A stretch of DNA of 64,000 bases from an uncultured Alphaproteobacteria bacterium (GCA_938083135.1 CALLKY010000097.1:1-64000); one strand, 5' to 3'; positions 8,921 to 17,644 are shown, counted from the stretch's first letter. Numbers and translations are program-made. Notes: a model not told the origin generated them from the letters alone.

Positions 8921-10243
8921 CTACTTCCTGATCCGCTTGAGGAACCAGGCCAACATCAGGCGCAAGCCAATGCCGGAGCGGATTTCAAACTCCTCAAAAT
9001 GAAAACGTGAGCGCCGGAGGCCAAGGGCTTGGAAATCCCGTTGCAAGGTTTCCCGCATCGGCTTTGGCCCACAGAATGCTGCAGATATCTCAGGCACTGG
9101 GGCCTCAATGGACTGAGCTATTGTCGCGGCGGTGAGCCGTGGTGCTTTGCCAGATTCAACCAGCACCAGATTGAAACCATCGTTTGCCGCAGCAATCGCT
9201 TCAAGCGTATCCAGATGCGCCGCACTTTCGCGAGATTTGATGCAGTAGAAAAGCCAGACTGGCGGGGCATTGGCTTCAAGCGCTTCTGCCCACGCGACAA
9301 ACGGCGTGACGCCAATGCCAGCAGCAATCCATACTTCCGGCCCGCCGCCAGACTTCCGTTGGAAACGGCCATAGGGGCCAGCGACCTTGGCCTTAATGCC
9401 TGGCTTCAGCGCTGGACCCAACACATCCGTGAAGTCGCCGAGCGGTTTGATGGTGAAACGGATGCGCCTGTCATCTGCAGGCCCTTGGCTAATGGTGAAG
9501 GGATGCGGCTCCGTAAATCCAGGGGCTGCGAATTTTACGAATGCGAACTGTCCAGGCGCTTGCCGCATGCCTCGGCCCGCCGCTGGCGCCAGCGTGACCG
9601 CTAAAGCGTCTCCGGCCCGCCCAACTGTGTCCACGACATAGTTATGGGCGTTGGCAAGGCGGCCTGAAATTAGAAGCGTGTAGAGATATGAAAGTATCCC
9701 GATCACACAGAACGCCAGCACGTAAAGCCCAGCCGGGTCCGTCAATGCGAATGGTTTCAGAATGAACGCAAAATGGAAGGCGGAGGCCGCGTAGAACCCG
9801 CCGATAAACCGGTGGGTCAGGCGCCAAAGGTGATATGGCACAAAGGTCGCGATGGTGATGACCACCAGCGCCAAAATCCCGTACAGGCTGATTTCACCGA
9901 AGGTTTCAGCGACCTCGACCAGCAGGGTCTCAGCGCCAAGGCCATCCATTTCGGCGTCAATCGTATCGTGCAGCAGAATGAATGCGAGCGCGCTAATGCC
10001 GAGCCATTTATGCAGCACATAAATCCGGTCGAGGCCGCCGAAAATCACTTCAAGCACGCGAAAGCGGGTCGCCAAGAGCTGCGATATGGCCATCACAATC
10101 AGCGCTGCAGAGCCAAAATACTGGCTCAACAGCGCGATTGGATCATGCTGGCCTGCCAGTGCTGCAAACCACGGAATAGGCACAGCCAAAGACGCTGCAA
10201 CCAGTAGAAGACCTAATGGCCGCATCGCCATCTTCTGTATCAT
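8921..10243 (-). CDS. Ferric-reductase-like transmembrane flavocytochrome
   Basis: The 440-residue protein joins a membrane domain of about six helices (roughly residues 1-210) to a ferredoxin-NADP-reductase-like domain. Histidines suited to haem ligation occur in VLHKWLG, LLHDTID, THRF and SAFHF. The FAD-binding motif HPFTISQGP (about 255-263) is followed by the NAD(P)-binding GIGVTPFVAWAEAL. Relatives (ferric reductase/NADPH oxidase superfamily) move electrons from NAD(P)H through FAD and haem across the membrane. The acceptor is unknown. The gene ends against ubiX and is preceded on its own strand by the glutaredoxin-DinB gene 24 bp upstream, so the two may form an operon with a redox theme. 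Confidence 0.82.
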   Translation of the reverse strand: MIQKMAMRPLGLLLVAASLAVPIPWFAALAGQHDPIALLSQYFGSAALIVMAISQLLATRFRVLEVIFGGLDRIYVLHKWLGISALAFILLHDTIDAEMDGLGAETLLVEVAETFGEISLYGILALVVITIATFVPYHLWRLTHRFIGGFYAASAFHFAFILKPFALTDPAGLYVLAFCVIGILSYLYTLLISGRLANAHNYVVDTVGRAGDALAVTLAPAAGRGMRQAPGQFAFVKFAAPGFTEPHPFTISQGPADDRRIRFTIKPLGDFTDVLGPALKPGIKAKVAGPYGRFQRKSGGGPEVWIAAGIGVTPFVAWAEALEANAPPVWLFYCIKSRESAAHLDTLEAIAAANDGFNLVLVESGKAPRLTAATIAQSIEAPVPEISAAFCGPKPMRETLQRDFQALGLRRSRFHFEEFEIRSGIGLRLMLAWFLKRIRK

Positions 10244-10267
10244 TTAGGCGCTGAGGGCGCCCCCGCT

Positions 10268-11029
10268 TTATTCGTCCCAGACCTTTAACGGCAGTGGCAG
10301 CTTATCGAAAGCACTTTCTGGCAATGGTTGGTCCGGCTGAACGCCTTCCATCTCCAGCAAGGACATCACCTGGCGGACATGCTGGGTAGAATGCCAGACC
10401 GTGCGCTCCAGCACTTCGTGGGCTTGCTGTTTGCCGTAATAGGTCGCCATTTCGCCCGTGCAGATGTTGGCACCTTCTGATTCTGCCCATGCTTTGAAGT
10501 CCAGCCGCATGGCTTCACCAAAATCGGCAATCTCATCCGGCGTTTGCATATCTTCGGGCGGCGGTGCCACCAATTGCTCGTAAACAAGCGGCTCGCCAGC
10601 GCGACGTGCGCCAAGGAACGCAGTCGGGATCTGGAAGATGTGATGCATCAGCACGCGGTAGCTGCGCGGACGGTTCGGTAGTTCTTTCGCCAAGGCTGAT
10701 TGTGGCATTTGGCGGACATAGCGCGTCGCCGCCTGCCAGATCATGTCGCCACGTGCGGCCAATTCAGCTTGAGTGAGCTTGGGGCCAACGTCTTCGTTGA
10801 TGCCCAGAAACTCCACGACGTCGCGGACATTCTGCGCGAAAACGAACTTATCGCCCTTGGAAACAACAGGAACGGACCGCGCACCAAGCGCCTGCAATGC
10901 AGCCATTCCGTCATCATCATTAGCGACGTCTATCGATTTGAACTCAATCCCACGGATCGAGAGGAATTCTTTAATCCTGAGGCAGCTTGTTCAATGAGGC
11001 TGCCAAAAGACTGAAATTGCTTCAGCCAT
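10268..11029 (-). CDS. Putative selenoprotein: glutaredoxin-like domain (UTSC motif) fused to a DinB domain
   Basis: Translated from the ATG at 11029 with the in-frame TGA at 10991-10993 read as selenocysteine, this gives 253 residues. AGGAGG followed by five bases precedes that ATG, whereas the next in-frame ATG (10906) has no Shine-Dalgarno. Residues 1-75 are a thioredoxin/glutaredoxin fold: VFWQPH-U13-TSCLRIKEFL gives a UxxC active site with Cys16, then a beta strand and the cis-proline motif SVPVV (Pro54). Residues about 85-253 resemble DinB/MDMPI four-helix proteins, with candidate metal histidines at 129/130, 213 and 217 (LMHH, WHSTQH). The stop codon falls exactly where Cys-containing relatives have the first catalytic cysteine, which argues for recoding over decay. 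A thiol-dependent reductase or transferase role is inferred only. It lies upstream of the flavocytochrome gene. Confidence 0.85.
10981..11004 (-). other. Inverted repeat placing the UGA codon in a hairpin loop; possible SECIS region
   Basis: On the minus strand GGCAGC (11004-10999) and GCTGCC (10986-10981) can pair and present the UGA (10993-10991) within a 12-nt loop. Immediately downstream, AGGATT and AATTCCT (10978-10962) can form a second, weaker hairpin whose loop is about 20 nt after the UGA, in the range used by bacterial SECIS elements. Neither is a textbook SECIS; folding and comparison with homologues are needed to choose. Confidence 0.4.
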
Positions 11030-11043
11030 GTGTTCCTCCTGCA

Positions 11044-11070
11044 ATGTTCGTCTATCATGGGGGCGAACAT
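11044..11070. promoter_or_regulatory. Inverted repeat in the divergent promoter region, possible operator
   Basis: ATGTTCG (11044-11050) and CGAACAT (11064-11070) form perfect 7-bp arms around a 13-bp spacer, in the 68-bp gap between the divergent glutaredoxin-DinB gene and the PEP-mutase-like gene. The position suits a regulator controlling both. No regulator gene is adjacent. Confidence 0.4.
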
Positions 11071-11097
11071 CATAATTTGTCGAGTGAGGAAACTGTA

Positions 11098-11955
11098 ATG
11101 TCTGAATTGAAACGGAAACTGCTTGCGCGTGAGTTTGTGTCGGCCCCCGGCGTGTTTGACGGGATTTCCGTGCGCACTGCGGATCCAATGGGCTTCGATG
11201 CGCTGTATATGACCGGCTATGGCACGGTCGCATCGCATCTGGGGCTGCCCGATGCAGGGATCGCCAGCTACCGGGATATGGTCGAGCGGGTGAAAGTGTT
11301 TTGCGGTATCGCCAACACGCCGATCATCGCGGATGGCGATACGGGCTATGGTGGATTGATGAACGTTCAGCACACCGTTGAGGGCTATGAGCAGGCAGGG
11401 GCTGCGGGTATCCAGCTAGAGGACCAGGAGTTTCCGAAGAAATGCGGCCACACGCCCATGCGCCGCGTTATTCCGCTTGATGACATGGTGCGGAAGCTCG
11501 AGGTCGCTGTTGCTTCGCGCCGGTCCGATGACTTTTTGATTATTGCGCGCACGGACGCCCGCACGGGCCTTGGGTTGGATGAAGCGATTAAGCGCGGGAA
11601 GGCGTTCAAGGAAGCGGGCGCAGATGTTGTTTTCGTCGAGAGCCCGGAGAGCGAGGCGGAGATGGAGCAGATTTGCGCTGAAATCGATGCGCCCTTGCTC
11701 GTGAACGTGGTGGAAGGCGGCAGCACGCCGGTGCTGTCGGTCGCGGAATACAAGCGCATGGGATACGCCATGGCGATATATCCTGGCTCTGGCTTTCTAG
11801 CCATTGGTGCCGCCCTTCAAACCGTCTACAGCCAGATCCTGGAAACAGGCTCCAGCATCGGTGCGGACACGCCTTTGGCCAATTTCATGGAGTTCTCAAA
11901 ACGCATGGGTTTTGAGGCCGTGTGGGACTTCGAAAAGAAATGGGCGGACGATTAA
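11098..11955 (+). CDS. Isocitrate lyase/PEP mutase superfamily enzyme
   Basis: A 285-residue TIM-barrel protein. The signature loop KKCGH is at residues 114-118 (within EDQEFPKKCGH), the metal-binding segment IIADGDTGYGG around 76-86, IARTDARTG further on, and LLVNVVEGG towards the end. Members cleave or rearrange C-C or C-P bonds of 2-hydroxy or 2-methyl dicarboxylates (isocitrate, methylisocitrate, dimethylmalate) or decarboxylate oxaloacetate. At this length it resembles the dimethylmalate lyase/methylisocitrate lyase group rather than true isocitrate lyase. The start at 11098 is chosen because the upstream in-frame ATG runs back through the divergent gene. It is transcribed away from the glutaredoxin-DinB gene. 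Confidence 0.82.
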   Translation: MSELKRKLLAREFVSAPGVFDGISVRTADPMGFDALYMTGYGTVASHLGLPDAGIASYRDMVERVKVFCGIANTPIIADGDTGYGGLMNVQHTVEGYEQAGAAGIQLEDQEFPKKCGHTPMRRVIPLDDMVRKLEVAVASRRSDDFLIIARTDARTGLGLDEAIKRGKAFKEAGADVVFVESPESEAEMEQICAEIDAPLLVNVVEGGSTPVLSVAEYKRMGYAMAIYPGSGFLAIGAALQTVYSQILETGSSIGADTPLANFMEFSKRMGFEAVWDFEKKWADD

Positions 11956-12141
11956 CCGGGCTTCTTCATTTGTCTGCAAACAAAAGGCGCTACAAAGCGC
12001 ATAGGCGTGAGCGGCGTCACATTGACCCAGCCGAAATTTAAGCAGAAACTATGCTTAACGCGTGGGGGGCGGTTAGTTTTTCAAATAAACGTCGCGATAC
12101 ACGTTAGCAACACTTGAAACCATCTTTGGGGGGAGACACCA

Positions 12142-13491
12142 ATGGCTTTTGCAGGAAACGATCTGAACGATTTTATGGAAGGCGTAAAAAAGCGCAGTCC
12201 TGGCGAAACAGAATTTCACCAAGCGGTGCAGGAGGTCGCAGCGACCATCCTGCCGTATATTGAAGACAAGCCCGAATACAAGACCAACATGATTCTGGAG
12301 CGGATGACCGAGCCAGATCGGGTTATCTCCTTCCGCGTGACATGGCAGGATGACGACGGCAATGTCCGCGTGAACCGTGGCCATCGGGTGCAGTTCAACA
12401 ACTCCATCGGCCCGTATAAAGGCGGCATTCGCTTCCATCCGTCCGTAACGCTGTCAGTGCTGAAGTTCCTCGGCTTTGAGCAGACCTTCAAGAACTCCCT
12501 GACGCAGCTACCCATGGGCGGCGGCAAGGGCGGCGCGGATTTCAACCCTAAGGGCAAATCTGACGCTGAGATCATGCGTTTCTGCCAAGCGTTCATGACC
12601 GAGCTTTCCAAATATATCGGCCCTGATATCGACGTTCCGGCTGGCGATATTGGCGTTGGCGGTCGTGAGATTGGCTTCATGTTCGGCCAGTACAAGCGCA
12701 TGACCAACCGCTTTAACGGCGTGCTGACAGGGAAAGGCCGTGAATTTGGCGGTTCCCTGATGCGTCCGGAAGCAACCGGCTATGGCGCGGTCTACATGCT
12801 CGAAGACATGCTGCACACACGCGGTCTTGAGATTGATGGGCATAAGGCCGTCATCTCCGGTTCCGGTAATGTGGCGACCCATGCGGCGGAAAAAATCATC
12901 CACCGTGGCGGGACCGTGCTGACACTCTCCGATTCTGGCGGGTTCATCTATGACAAGGACGGCATCACGCTCGAACGCCTCCAGTGGATCAAAGACCTCA
13001 AAGAAAAGCGTCGCGGTCGTATTTCCGAATACGCGGACGAGTTTAAAGGCACTGAATTCCATGAAGGTCGTCCCTGGAACGTCGCTTGCGACATGGCGCT
13101 GCCTTGCGCCACCCAGAACGAGATTAACGCGGATGAAGCTGAAGCGCTCGTCAAGAATGGCTGTATCGCTGTATCTGAAGGCGCTAACATGCCGACGACG
13201 ATTGACGGCATTAACAAGTACCAAGCTGCGAAGATCCTTTACGGACCGTCCAAGGCTGCGAATGCCGGCGGCGTTGCGACCTCCGGCCTCGAGATGAGCC
13301 AGAATGCGGCCCACATCTCCTGGAAGGAAGAAGAGCTTTCCAAGCTGCTGCGTGACATCATGAGCAACATTCATGCTGCATGCGAAGAATACGGCAAAGA
13401 AAGCGACGGCTACATTGACTACATGAAGGGCGCAAACATCGCCGGCTTCCGCAAGGTTGCTGACGCCATGTTGGCCTTCGGCGCCGTTTAA
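12142..13491 (+). CDS. gdhA: NADP-type glutamate dehydrogenase
   Basis: The 449-residue protein is a hexameric, small-type glutamate dehydrogenase. It shows FNNSIGPYKGGIRFHPSV, the catalytic lysine region LPMGGGKGGADF, VPAGDIGVGGREIG, then the dinucleotide fold VISGSGNVATHAAEK and the C-terminal NAGGVATSGLEMSQNA. It aminates 2-oxoglutarate with ammonia and NAD(P)H, linking carbon and nitrogen metabolism; the length and motifs fit the NADP-dependent anabolic group. A GGGGGGAG ribosome-binding site precedes the ATG. It stands alone, followed by a palindromic repeat and a strong hairpin. Confidence 0.95.
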   Translation: MAFAGNDLNDFMEGVKKRSPGETEFHQAVQEVAATILPYIEDKPEYKTNMILERMTEPDRVISFRVTWQDDDGNVRVNRGHRVQFNNSIGPYKGGIRFHPSVTLSVLKFLGFEQTFKNSLTQLPMGGGKGGADFNPKGKSDAEIMRFCQAFMTELSKYIGPDIDVPAGDIGVGGREIGFMFGQYKRMTNRFNGVLTGKGREFGGSLMRPEATGYGAVYMLEDMLHTRGLEIDGHKAVISGSGNVATHAAEKIIHRGGTVLTLSDSGGFIYDKDGITLERLQWIKDLKEKRRGRISEYADEFKGTEFHEGRPWNVACDMALPCATQNEINADEAEALVKNGCIAVSEGANMPTTIDGINKYQAAKILYGPSKAANAGGVATSGLEMSQNAAHISWKEEELSKLLRDIMSNIHAACEEYGKESDGYIDYMKGANIAGFRKVADAMLAFGAV

Positions 13492-13509
13492 GGTTTCTGC
13501 TTAACCGCA

Positions 13510-13623
13510 GGCGCCCCCCTCACCCTATCCCTCTCCCCCCTTTGGGGGCGAGGGGACCTAAGGCTTCCTCTTTTAGAACCCTCGCCCCCCATAGGGGGGA
13601 GAGGGCAGGGTGAGGGGGGCGCC
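13510..13623. repeat. REP/BIME-like composite palindrome, copy 1
   Basis: Two roughly 45-bp half-units face each other. Each half contains a G/C hairpin (CCCCCC then GGGGGCGAGG), and the outer arms, GGCGCCCCCCTCACCCT and its complement, are perfect. The spacer contains TTTTAGAACCCTCG. It lies between gdhA and the chaN-like gene. No coding sequence. Confidence 0.85.
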
Positions 13624-13683
13624 CGTGGGCCGGACAGGTGTTCCAAAGCTATGTAACACTTGAACACATTCTGCTGTTCTACC

Positions 13684-13715
13684 AACGGTCGGGGCGTAAA
13701 AGCGCCCCGACCGTT
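13684..13715 (+). terminator. Strong hairpin, probable gdhA terminator
   Basis: A perfect 13-bp stem (13684-13696 with 13703-13715) encloses a 6-nt loop and is followed by short T-rich sequence. It lies upstream of the ChaN-like start codon, which supports starting that gene at 13762 rather than farther upstream. Confidence 0.6.
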
Positions 13716-13761
13716 TGCGTTCTGCCTTGCTTTTTCAGCCCAAGCAGCCACTTTTGAACCC

Positions 13762-15012
13762 ATGAAAAAGCTTCTGACACTTTCTGGCGTTTGCTTGGCC
13801 CTGTCGTTAGCGACGCCCGCATTCGCGCACGAAACCTGTCCCGCACCGGGCGAGTGGTTCACGCCGGGGGCGGAAGTGCCAACCCGCGCCCGCGCCGCTA
13901 TCGCGACTTTAGCGAAGGCGGATGTGGTGTTGCTGGGCGAACATCATGGCGACAGGGATATCCATCTTTGGCAGGCAGCGACGGCAGCCGCCATCGCTGC
14001 CCAGCGTGGCCCCGTGCAATACGGCTATGAGATGTTTCCGCGAACCTCCCAACCCGCACTCGACGCGTGGAGCCACGGCGAAACCAGCCGCCATGGGTTC
14101 TTAGCCTCTGCCGGGTGGACGGACGTTTGGGGCTTCGCTGCCAATGCTTATGACCCAATTTTGCGCCTGCCGCGCCTGCAAAAAGCGCCTGCTATCGCGC
14201 TGAATGTTGACCGCGCGTTGATCCGGCGCGTGGGTAAGGAAGGCTGGGCGGCCGTGCCTGAGGCAGACCGCCTGGGCATTAGCGACCCGGCGGCGGCGCT
14301 ACCGGAATACAGAACCAAGCTCGGCGAAATCCTTGGTATGAAAGCCAGCGGGGCCGCGCCGGAATTCAAAGACCGTCACGGGGGTGGACACGGTGAAGGC
14401 AAAGGCGAAAGCCCCCACAAACCCGACGCTGCAAAGAAATCCCAAATGGCGGAACGCTTTATTGAGGCGCAATTGGTTTGGGACAGGGCATTCGCAGAAG
14501 CCATTGCTGCAGCCCTGAAGGCAAGTCCAAGCCAGCCCGTGATCGCCTTTATGGGTCGGGGGCATGTGGATTATGGCCACGGCGTGAAACACCAATTACA
14601 GGACCTTGGCGTGATGAACGTCGCAACCGCGGTCCCGCTTGATGGCGGCGAAGGCTGCCATTTGGACGCCGACGCGGCGGGCCGTCCGCTCGCGGACCTC
14701 GTCTACGGCCTGCCAGAACGCCATGAGGAGCCACAGCCTGCGCCGCGCCCGAAGATTGGCGTGTTCATCGCTAATGCAGACGGCGGCGGCGCCAGCATCA
14801 CCCGCGTGTCACCGGACTCGCCCGCTGAGGCGGCAGGCTTCATGGCTGGCGATGTGGTGTCGCTGGCTGCCGGCCAACCTGTCACCCGCGCGGCGGACCT
14901 TGGTGCAGCTATCCGCCGCCATAGCTGGGGCGCATGGCTGCCATTCAGCATCACGCGCGATGGCGAAGCGATGGAGCTTCTGGTGAAACTACCAGCATCA
15001 CCGCCCAAATGA
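13762..15012 (+). CDS. ChaN-family (haem-binding/iron-regulated) protein with C-terminal PDZ domain
   Basis: Of 416 residues, the first 22 form a signal peptide (MKKLLTLSGVCLALSLATPA, ending AFA), so the protein is exported. The ChaN/DUF399 core follows: VVLLGEHHGDRDIHLWQ near residue 55, GYEMFPRTSQPALD, and GRGHVDYGHGVKHQL near 260-280. Between the halves lies a histidine/glycine/lysine-rich insertion (DRHGGGHGEGKGESPHK), perhaps metal or haem binding. Residues about 325-410 form a PDZ-like domain (ASITRVSPDSPAEAAGFMAGDVV). ChaN proteins bind haem at the outer membrane in some bacteria; a lipobox cysteine is not evident here. The stop overlaps the ATG of the peptidase gene (ATGA), so the products probably act together. 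Confidence 0.8.
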   Translation: MKKLLTLSGVCLALSLATPAFAHETCPAPGEWFTPGAEVPTRARAAIATLAKADVVLLGEHHGDRDIHLWQAATAAAIAAQRGPVQYGYEMFPRTSQPALDAWSHGETSRHGFLASAGWTDVWGFAANAYDPILRLPRLQKAPAIALNVDRALIRRVGKEGWAAVPEADRLGISDPAAALPEYRTKLGEILGMKASGAAPEFKDRHGGGHGEGKGESPHKPDAAKKSQMAERFIEAQLVWDRAFAEAIAAALKASPSQPVIAFMGRGHVDYGHGVKHQLQDLGVMNVATAVPLDGGEGCHLDADAAGRPLADLVYGLPERHEEPQPAPRPKIGVFIANADGGGASITRVSPDSPAEAAGFMAGDVVSLAAGQPVTRAADLGAAIRRHSWGAWLPFSITRDGEAMELLVKLPASPPK

Positions 15013-16625
15013 GGCGCTTGGCGGTGAGCGCTATGGTGCGGCGGGCCACATTGGGTTTTATAGCCGTATGCACTGTCCTGGCAGGGCCTTTAACCGGCGC
15101 AATTTTGAAAGCGCCTGCTTGGGCGAATCAGGCCGTTGCGCAGCCGGTCACCGATAAAGATATCCGCTGGCGCATGCCAGTTCGGCTTCACTTCGATCCG
15201 AACGCAGGTCAGCTTATCGGCGAAGCACTGAGCCACAGCGGGGAGAGCCTGCCACTCCTGATAACACTGCCGTCATTGGCAGAGACGGCTGATCCTTTTG
15301 ACGGCTATCTCGATCAATCCGGTGGGTTGGTCCCGGTCTCCCGCGAATGGTTGCCAGACTTGCCAGGCGTTGCCGCTGGATGGACCGTCACGATCGAAAC
15401 CCCGCCTGGGTATTCGGCAGTCCCGTATCCCGGCGGCACTGTGCAGCAATCGGCTTCGGGCAATCTGACAACATTTGAAGCACAGCCCTTAATCGCGCGT
15501 GCACCACTCATCATCGGCAAGTTCGAGATGGCTGAGCGCGAGGCTAACGGTGTCACGCTCCGCACGTTCTTTACCAAGCAAAACGCGCGGCTGGCTGACA
15601 GCTATCTGGATGCTGCAGGGGAAGCTATCGCTAGCTTGAGCGACCGGATCGGGCCATATCCCTATGAGGCCTTTTCCGTCGTGGAAAGCCCTCTGCCGGT
15701 TGGGATCGGTTATCCTGGCTTCACGCTTGTCTCTGGCCGCATTCTGCCGATGCCTTTCATGCGCGGACGCTCGCTTTGGCACGAAATCGCCCATGTCTGG
15801 TGGGGCAATGGCGTGTTTGTGGATTATGAGCGCGGCAATTGGGCAGAGGGTTTCGCCGCATTTTTCGCCGATTACGCGCTTGCCGAATCCGCTGGCAAAG
15901 GCCTGGAGCATCGCTACGACTGGCTGCTTGAATATGATGCGCTGCCGGGGTCTGCAGACTACCCGCTCCGCCAATTCGTCACGAAAAGCCATGGCCAATC
16001 CCAGGCTATTGGTTATGGCAAAGCAGCGATGGTGCTGGTGATGCTGCGGCAGAAAATCGGCCTTAAGGCATTCGATGCTGGGGTGCAGCGTTTTTGGCGG
16101 GTGAACAAGTTCAAGACTGCCAGCTGGACAGAGATTGAGGCTGCGTTCCAAGCAGAAACACCTATGCCGCTTGGGCCATTTTTCCAACGCTGGCTGGATG
16201 AACCGGGCGCGCTTGCTGCAAACGCTGCCGACACAGATTTCCTGACATTTCGTAGTTTGGCGCAGAATGAACGCATCCAAACGCTCCGCAGTCTCTCAAG
16301 TGCCGCCGCAGTCGCAATTGAAGCACTGCCTGGCGCGCCAGTATCCACGGACATTGGCAAACTGAACGCGCCGGACGGCTTGCCTGTGTTAGTTGGCTCG
16401 CGCGCGGCACTGCAGGCTCGCGTTGCCAAAATGCCGCCAACCGGTGTCGCTGCGATATGGGCGACCCAGGACAAACAAGGCCGAAACGTCATCGCCATCC
16501 ATGCGCCAGACGACCGCACATTGACCGGCCTTGTCGCGAGATCACGGCATTATGGTCGCTGGTCCTGGTTGGTCGTGCAGGAGTCCGGGCGACCGCAACG
16601 TGGGCGGTGGGAGATTGGCGGTTAG
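15009..16625 (+). CDS. Secreted M1/M61-like zinc peptidase
   Basis: The 538-residue protein has an N-terminal hydrophobic signal segment (about residues 13-40) and a gluzincin active site: HEIAHVWWGN with zinc histidines 258 and 262, then the third ligand glutamate at about 280 in GNWAEGFAAFFADY. WWGN and the spacing are typical of M1 aminopeptidase-like enzymes; the C-terminal region is not recognised. The start at 15009 was chosen because it overlaps the preceding stop codon (ATGA). Translational coupling to a ChaN-PDZ protein suggests a shared envelope function, perhaps haem or protein turnover; that is inference. Confidence 0.75.
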   Translation: MRRLAVSAMVRRATLGFIAVCTVLAGPLTGAILKAPAWANQAVAQPVTDKDIRWRMPVRLHFDPNAGQLIGEALSHSGESLPLLITLPSLAETADPFDGYLDQSGGLVPVSREWLPDLPGVAAGWTVTIETPPGYSAVPYPGGTVQQSASGNLTTFEAQPLIARAPLIIGKFEMAEREANGVTLRTFFTKQNARLADSYLDAAGEAIASLSDRIGPYPYEAFSVVESPLPVGIGYPGFTLVSGRILPMPFMRGRSLWHEIAHVWWGNGVFVDYERGNWAEGFAAFFADYALAESAGKGLEHRYDWLLEYDALPGSADYPLRQFVTKSHGQSQAIGYGKAAMVLVMLRQKIGLKAFDAGVQRFWRVNKFKTASWTEIEAAFQAETPMPLGPFFQRWLDEPGALAANAADTDFLTFRSLAQNERIQTLRSLSSAAAVAIEALPGAPVSTDIGKLNAPDGLPVLVGSRAALQARVAKMPPTGVAAIWATQDKQGRNVIAIHAPDDRTLTGLVARSRHYGRWSWLVVQESGRPQRGRWEIGG

Positions 16626-16646
16626 GGTGTGATGACCCGCAGGCGC

Positions 16647-16767
16647 CACCCTCACCCTGATCCCTCTCCCTCCGCTGGAGGGCGAGGGGACCCTCACGAA
16701 GTCCGCGTTGTTTCCTTTTTAGAACCCGCGCCCCCCAACGGGGGTAGAGGGCAGGGTGAGGGGGGTG
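16647..16767. repeat. REP/BIME-like composite palindrome, copy 2
   Basis: Same architecture as copy 1: CACCCTCACCCT opens the element, AGGGTGAGGGGGGT closes it, and the spacer contains TTTTTAGAACCCGCG. It lies between the convergent peptidase and panB genes. The inner hairpin of the first half has diverged (CCCTCCGCTGGAGGG). Confidence 0.8.
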
Positions 16768-16810
16768 ACTGCGGAAATAGTACAGGACAAACCAGCTCCC
16801 ACTACCGCCC

Positions 16811-17644
16811 CTATCCCCGTTTCGCTGGTACTGCATCCGCAAACGTGTGTTCTTTGGCAGGAAAGGCCCGTGTCCGCACATCAGCGGCATATTGGGCGAT
16901 GGCGTCATCTGCTGCAGTGCCAAGCTCGGCATAGACTTTGGCGAATTTGGGCCGGAAATCTGGGAACATGCCCAGGATATCATCGACCACCAGAATTTGG
17001 CCGTCGCAGGCCGGTGATGCGCCGATGCCAATGGTTACCGCAGGCGTTTCCTGGGTGATGCGGCGGGCAATGCTTTCCGTCGATTTCTCAATCACGATGC
17101 CCCATGCGCCTGCATCACTGAGCGCGCGTGCATCTTCTGAAAGCCGGTCAGCGTCCCCGCCACGTCCTTGAACTTTGTAGCCGCCAAGTGCATTCACGGA
17201 TTGTGGCGTCAGGCCAATATGCGCCAGCACCGGAATGCCGCGTGCCGCCAGGAATGCGACCGTTTCCGCCATATGCGCGCCGCCTTCTAGCTTCACGGAC
17301 CCACAGCCCGTCTCCGCCATGATCCGTGCGGCGTTACGGAATGCTTGCTCTGGGGATTCCTCGTATGCGCCAAACGGCATGTCGATCACGATCAAGGATC
17401 GCTCGGAATGCTCTACGACCGCGCGGCCATGGGCAATCATCATGTCCATGGTGACGCCAACGGTGGAGGGCATACCGTAAATCGTCATGCCGAGCGAATC
17501 GCCCACCAGGATGAAATCGCAGTGGCGATCCACCAATGAGGCGATGGGTGCGGTATAGGCCGTTAGGCTGGCGATCGCGGTTTTCCCCTTCATCGCTTGA
17601 ATAGCGGGCGCTGTCAGGCGGCGGATCGGCGTTTGCTTGCTCAT
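16811..17644 (-). CDS. panB: 3-methyl-2-oxobutanoate hydroxymethyltransferase (PanB)
   Basis: This 277-residue protein is of normal PanB length and shows the family motifs in order: [28 protein letters not shown] with the magnesium-binding aspartate, [49 protein letters not shown] and [19 protein letters not shown]. It transfers a hydroxymethyl group from methylene-tetrahydrofolate to 2-oxoisovalerate to give ketopantoate, the first committed step of pantothenate synthesis. panC is not adjacent; a PanE-like ketopantoate reductase lies 1.6 kb away on the other strand. Confidence 0.95.
   Translation of the reverse strand: MSKQTPIRRLTAPAIQAMKGKTAIASLTAYTAPIASLVDRHCDFILVGDSLGMTIYGMPSTVGVTMDMMIAHGRAVVEHSERSLIVIDMPFGAYEESPEQAFRNAARIMAETGCGSVKLEGGAHMAETVAFLAARGIPVLAHIGLTPQSVNALGGYKVQGRGGDADRLSEDARALSDAGAWGIVIEKSTESIARRITQETPAVTIGIGASPACDGQILVVDDILGMFPDFRPKFAKVYAELGTAADDAIAQYAADVRTRAFPAKEHTFADAVPAKRG

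Noticed and set aside
10268-10906. Short reading of the glutaredoxin-DinB gene starting after the UGA
   Set aside because: That ATG has no ribosome-binding site and would lose the catalytic motif and half of the thioredoxin fold, whereas the upstream start has AGGAGG.
12508-13374. Open frame of 288 codons on the minus strand inside gdhA
   Set aside because: Antisense to a complete glutamate dehydrogenase with all motifs; typical shadow of GC-rich coding sequence.
13660-13761. N-terminal extension of the ChaN-like protein
   Set aside because: It would include a 13-bp hairpin that looks like a terminator, and the start at 13762 begins a clean signal peptide.
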